This document shows, piece after piece, positions 6,182 to 8,565 of a stretch of DNA of 8,565 nucleotides. Under the pieces are notes generated by a model. It had not been told where the DNA came from, ran no database searches, and saw only the letters and a list, made by a program, of their open reading frames with translations. Both the position numbers and the translations under genes were made by a program. Source of the stretch: an uncultured Bacilli bacterium (GTDB lineage: Bacteria; Bacillota_I; Bacilli_A; RF39; UBA660); assembly GCA_905235875.1 (NCBI GenBank), contig CAJONL010000117.1, positions 1-8,565 on the forward strand, written 5' to 3'. Every line of letters begins with the position of its first letter. Within the stretch, counting starts at the first letter, position 1.

Positions 6182-6397
6182 CTAATTTCTATAGGTTATT
6201 CTCCCACGAGTTAAATCGTATGGAGAAAGTTCAATTGTTACTTTATCTCCAGGAGAGATTCTTATATAATTAAGTCTCATCTTTCCTGAAATTGAAGCAA
6301 CAATATTATGTCCATTTGAAAGTTCTACTTTAAATTCTCCTCCTGGGATAACTTCGAGAACTTTACCTTCTACTTCGATAACATCTTTTTTAGCCAT
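6182..6397 (-). CDS. infA: Translation initiation factor IF-1
   Basis: IF-1 binds the ribosomal A site during initiation and works with IF-2 and IF-3. The product is 71 aa, one short of the usual 72, and is a single OB-fold: [20 protein letters not shown], then [26 protein letters not shown] and [14 protein letters not shown], all classic. I chose the ATG at 6397 because the family starts MAKxD and GGGAG (6411-6407) is 9 nt upstream. An in-frame TTG at 6406 would add three residues but lies directly against the ribosome site. The gene overlaps the end of map by 8 nt. Confidence 0.98.
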   Translation of the reverse strand: MAKKDVIEVEGKVLEVIPGGEFKVELSNGHNIVASISGKMRLNYIRISPGDKVTIELSPYDLTRGRITYRN

Positions 6398-7148
6398 TAT
6401 TATCAACTCCCGTTAATATTCTATATCCATCCTTTGTAACTGCTACTGTATGCTCAAAATGAGCAGCAGGATGATGGTCACGTGTTACTACTGTCCAATC
6501 ATCATCTAGCATTACAATATCAGGACTACCAAGTGTAAGCATTGGTTCTACTGCAATAACCATTCCTTCTTTAAGTCTAGGCCCAGTTCCTTTTTTTCCA
6601 TAATTTGGAACATCAGGATCTTCGTGAACACTTGTACCTACTCCATGACCTACTAGTTCTTTAACAACTCCTAGGTTATGTTTTAAAGCATAAGTTTCAA
6701 TTGCATTTCCTATATCACCAATTCTAGCTCCAGCTTTTATTTGGTTTAATCCTTCATATAGAGCTTTTTTTGTATGCTCCATAAGATATTTTTTATCTTG
6801 ACTTACATTTCCTACTTCATATGTCCAGGCACTATCACCATGATAGCCTTTATAACAAGCTCCAATATCTATTGATATTATATCTCCATCTTTTAATACT
6901 TTATTACCTGGAATACCATGTACTACTTCTTCATTAATACTAGTACAAATACTTCCTGGAAATCCATCATATCCTTTAAATGATGGTAAAGCATCTTTTG
7001 ATTTTATAAATTCTTCTGCCAAAGTATCAAGCTTTTTTGTACTAATACCAGGCTTTATAAAATCTTTCAAATACTGATGTGTTTCGTAAACGATTAACCC
7101 TGCTTTATTTAAAAGCTCTATTTCTCTTTCACTTTTTATAGTTATCAT
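6390..7148 (-). CDS. map: Methionine aminopeptidase, type I
   Basis: Removes the initiator methionine from new proteins at the ribosome exit. The 252 aa match the short bacterial type Ia enzyme without an N-terminal zinc extension. The metal and catalytic residues are all present: His77 (VVHGIPG), Asp94 (ISIDIGA), Asp105 (YHGDSAW), His168 (VGHGVG), Glu201 (AVEPM) and Glu232 (FEHTVAV). The segment before Glu232 reads [13 protein letters not shown], with more His than the usual DGSxSAQ/H version. The ATG overlaps the adk TGA stop (ATGA, 7148-7145), and GGAGG lies upstream inside adk, so translation is coupled. adk-map-infA is the standard Gram-positive order. Confidence 0.98.
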   Translation of the reverse strand: MITIKSEREIELLNKAGLIVYETHQYLKDFIKPGISTKKLDTLAEEFIKSKDALPSFKGYDGFPGSICTSINEEVVHGIPGNKVLKDGDIISIDIGACYKGYHGDSAWTYEVGNVSQDKKYLMEHTKKALYEGLNQIKAGARIGDIGNAIETYALKHNLGVVKELVGHGVGTSVHEDPDVPNYGKKGTGPRLKEGMVIAVEPMLTLGSPDIVMLDDDWTVVTRDHHPAAHFEHTVAVTKDGYRILTGVDNNG

Positions 7149-7777
7149 TTTATAACCTCCGAAGCTTTTTCAAATACTTTATCTAAATCTACTTCAGTAA
7201 TTCTTTCTAAAACATTTAAGTTTTTATAAAAGTCTAAAAGCTTACTAGTTCTATTTATAAATATATTATATCTCTTATTAAAACTTTCTATATTATCATC
7301 AGCTCTATTTTCTAAAGTACTACCACAAATATCACAAATACCTTCATTTTTTGGAAATAACTTTTTATTAATAGTACTATAAGAAGTATAACATTTAGGA
7401 CATATAAGTCTTGAAAGCATTCTTTTTTCTAATATATTTTTATCTACATCTAAATAAATTACAATACCTAATTCTTTATTATTTTCTTTTAAATAGCAGT
7501 TATACCAATTAGCTTGATCTAAGTTCCTTGGAAAACCATCTAAAATATAATTTGTATTAGCTAATTTATTTAGTTTAGATTCTACTGCTTCATAGACTAA
7601 ATCATCACTTATCAAGTGTCCCTTTTCTAATTCTTCTTTCATCTTTTTATTCTCATTTGCTCTTTCCCTCAGCATATCACCTGTTGATAAATGAACATAG
7701 CCATACTTTTCTTTTAAGTTTTTTGCAAGTGTTCCCTTACCCGCAGCAGGAGGAGCAAGAAGTATAATATTTTTCAC
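7145..7777 (-). CDS. adk: Adenylate kinase (zinc-LID, long form)
   Basis: Cytoplasmic enzyme catalysing ATP + AMP to 2 ADP, which balances adenine nucleotides. The 210-aa length fits the long type. The P-loop reads APPAAGKGT (8-16), where most homologues have GPPGAGKGT; Lys14 is kept. AMP and phosphate contacts are present: STGDMLR (31-37), DGFPRNLDQ (80-88, Arg84), Arg123, RADD (158-161) and Arg169. The LID has Cys126, Cys129, Cys148 and Cys151, the Gram-positive zinc site. The start codon is GTG (7777-7775), sharing one base with the secY TAG stop (TAGTG); only a weak AAGAAGAG lies upstream, so termination-reinitiation coupling to secY is likely. It overlaps map by 4 nt. Confidence 0.97.
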   Translation of the reverse strand: MKNIILLAPPAAGKGTLAKNLKEKYGYVHLSTGDMLRERANENKKMKEELEKGHLISDDLVYEAVESKLNKLANTNYILDGFPRNLDQANWYNCYLKENNKELGIVIYLDVDKNILEKRMLSRLICPKCYTSYSTINKKLFPKNEGICDICGSTLENRADDNIESFNKRYNIFINRTSKLLDFYKNLNVLERITEVDLDKVFEKASEVIK

Positions 7778-8565
7778 TATAATCTTGCTCTTCTTTTACG
7801 AGTAGAGGCAGTTGTATAACCTCTTGCAAGAAGACTACTTTCTATTTGTTTATATGTTTCAATTGAAACACCTACAACGATTAAAAGTCCTGTACCTCCG
7901 ATTGATACTGATTTTGGAAGTCCCATTACAGCATCAAGTATAATAGGGAAGGCAGAAAGCGCTGCTAAAAATACTGCTCCTGATGTTGTAAGTCTAACAA
8001 GTAAACCAGTAAAATACTTTTCTGTATCTTTACCAGGTTTAATACCAGGAACGTATCCTCCATTATCTTTCAAGTTTTTAGCCATTTGATCTGGTTTCAT
8101 TTGAACAAATGTATAAAAATATGAGAAGAAGATGATTAATACAACATATAGAATTAATCCTACTGGAGTTGTATAATCTAAATAACTATTTACAAAATCT
8201 GTAAATTTTCCTGTACCATTTTTATCAACAAATTGTGCTATTGTAATTGGTACTGCAAGAAGACTTGAAGCAAAAATTACTGGGATAACACCTGCTGAAT
8301 TTAGTTTAATAGGCATATAAGTCTTTTTAGAAAGTGTTGTTTCTGTTGACTTATTTGCATATTGAATTGGAACCTGTCTTTTAGCTCCTTCAACATAGAT
8401 TACTCCAATTACGACCAGAATACACACTATTAAAAATAATATAAACTTTGCACTACCGCTTACAAGAAGTGATGTACTATCTGCTTTAATAAGTGTATCA
8501 AATGCTGTTTTCATAGTTCCTGGAAGAGAAGCTACGATACCAGCCATAATTAGAAGTGATACACC
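7777..8565 (-). CDS. secY: Protein translocase subunit SecY, C-terminal part (5' end outside window)
   Basis: Channel subunit of the SecYEG translocase in the cytoplasmic membrane. The reading frame is open to the window edge: residues GVSLLI precede the first in-window ATG, matching SecY transmembrane segment 5, so that ATG is internal and about 170 N-terminal residues lie outside. The 262 residues present cover the end of TM5 to TM10: TM6 (FILFLIVCILVVIGVIYV), TM7 (SAGVIPVIFASSLLAVP), TM8 (VGLILYVVLIIFFSYFYTF), TM9 (SGAVFLAALSAFPIIL) and TM10 (GGTGLLIVVGVSIETYKQIE). The cytoplasmic loop before TM9 reads VPGIKPGKDT, with Lys where Arg is usual (R357 in Escherichia coli). The C-terminal tail is basic (TRKRRARL). 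It overlaps the adk GTG by one base. Confidence 0.98.
   Translation of the reverse strand, partial: GVSLLIMAGIVASLPGTMKTAFDTLIKADSTSLLVSGSAKFILFLIVCILVVIGVIYVEGAKRQVPIQYANKSTETTLSKKTYMPIKLNSAGVIPVIFASSLLAVPITIAQFVDKNGTGKFTDFVNSYLDYTTPVGLILYVVLIIFFSYFYTFVQMKPDQMAKNLKDNGGYVPGIKPGKDTEKYFTGLLVRLTTSGAVFLAALSAFPIILDAVMGLPKSVSIGGTGLLIVVGVSIETYKQIESSLLARGYTTASTRKRRARL

Noticed and set aside
6398..6406. TTG start for infA giving three extra residues
   Set aside because: The TTG abuts the GGGAG site with no spacing, while the ATG at 6397 has 9-nt spacing and gives the family's usual MAKxD start.
1..8565. Mycoplasma-type genetic code (TGA as Trp), suggested by the strong AT bias
   Set aside because: Trp codons checked in rplM, rpsK, rpoA, map and adk are TGG, and TGA ends adk, truA and the SDR gene exactly at family-appropriate lengths.
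1..8565. CRISPR arrays, tRNA or rRNA genes, insertion sequences
   Set aside because: No spaced direct repeats, cloverleaf candidates, rRNA segments, transposase-like frames or terminal inverted repeats were seen. The longest gene-free gap is about 134 nt (636-769), explained by the rplM promoter and leader.

Overview
The window is a chromosomal ribosomal-protein region from an AT-rich, low-GC Gram-positive bacterium (Firmicutes/Bacilli, possibly one of the small-genome gut lineages near Erysipelotrichia or RF39; that placement is inference). The gene order secY-adk-map-infA-rpmJ-rpsM-rpsK-rpoA-rplQ, followed by truA and rplM-rpsI, is the Firmicutes arrangement. Adenylate kinase carries the four-Cys zinc LID usual in Gram-positives. 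Tryptophan is encoded by TGG (rplM, rpsK, rpoA, map, adk), and TGA ends adk, truA and the SDR gene. This argues for the standard bacterial code, not the Mycoplasma code. All genes lie on the minus strand, so transcription runs from high to low coordinates.

Region 8565-3909 is the distal part of the S10-spc-alpha supercluster: the C-terminal part of SecY, adenylate kinase, methionine aminopeptidase, IF-1, L36, S13, S11, RNA polymerase alpha and L17. The genes are tightly packed. Stop/start overlaps join secY/adk (1 nt), adk/map (4 nt, ATGA) and map/infA (8 nt), and strong AGGAGG sites precede rpmJ, rpsM, rpsK and rpoA. A clear intrinsic terminator, whose stem spans the rplQ stop codon, closes the unit.

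Region 3908-770 is the accessory part. In Bacillus and many relatives the ECF transporter module (ecfA1-ecfA2-ecfT) lies between rplQ and truA. Here that place is taken by an unrecognised 251-aa protein with a possible ADP-ribosyltransferase-like N-terminal half and by a short-chain dehydrogenase translationally coupled to truA. A second unrecognised protein, with a Gly/Ala-rich hydrophobic hairpin, sits between truA and rplM under its own near-consensus promoter.

Region 769-1 is the rplM-rpsI (L13-S9) unit. It has a TTGACT-N17-TATAAT promoter and a structured leader resembling the L13 autoregulatory leader: a 9-bp hairpin whose UGGG loop can pair with an upstream CCCA. rpsI runs off the window edge.

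Most of the window is ordinary core housekeeping. The points worth a second look are the replaced ECF module, the two orphan proteins, a hairpin that presents the rpsK Shine-Dalgarno sequence in its loop, the L13-type leader, and unusual residues in the adenylate kinase P-loop and in SecY.
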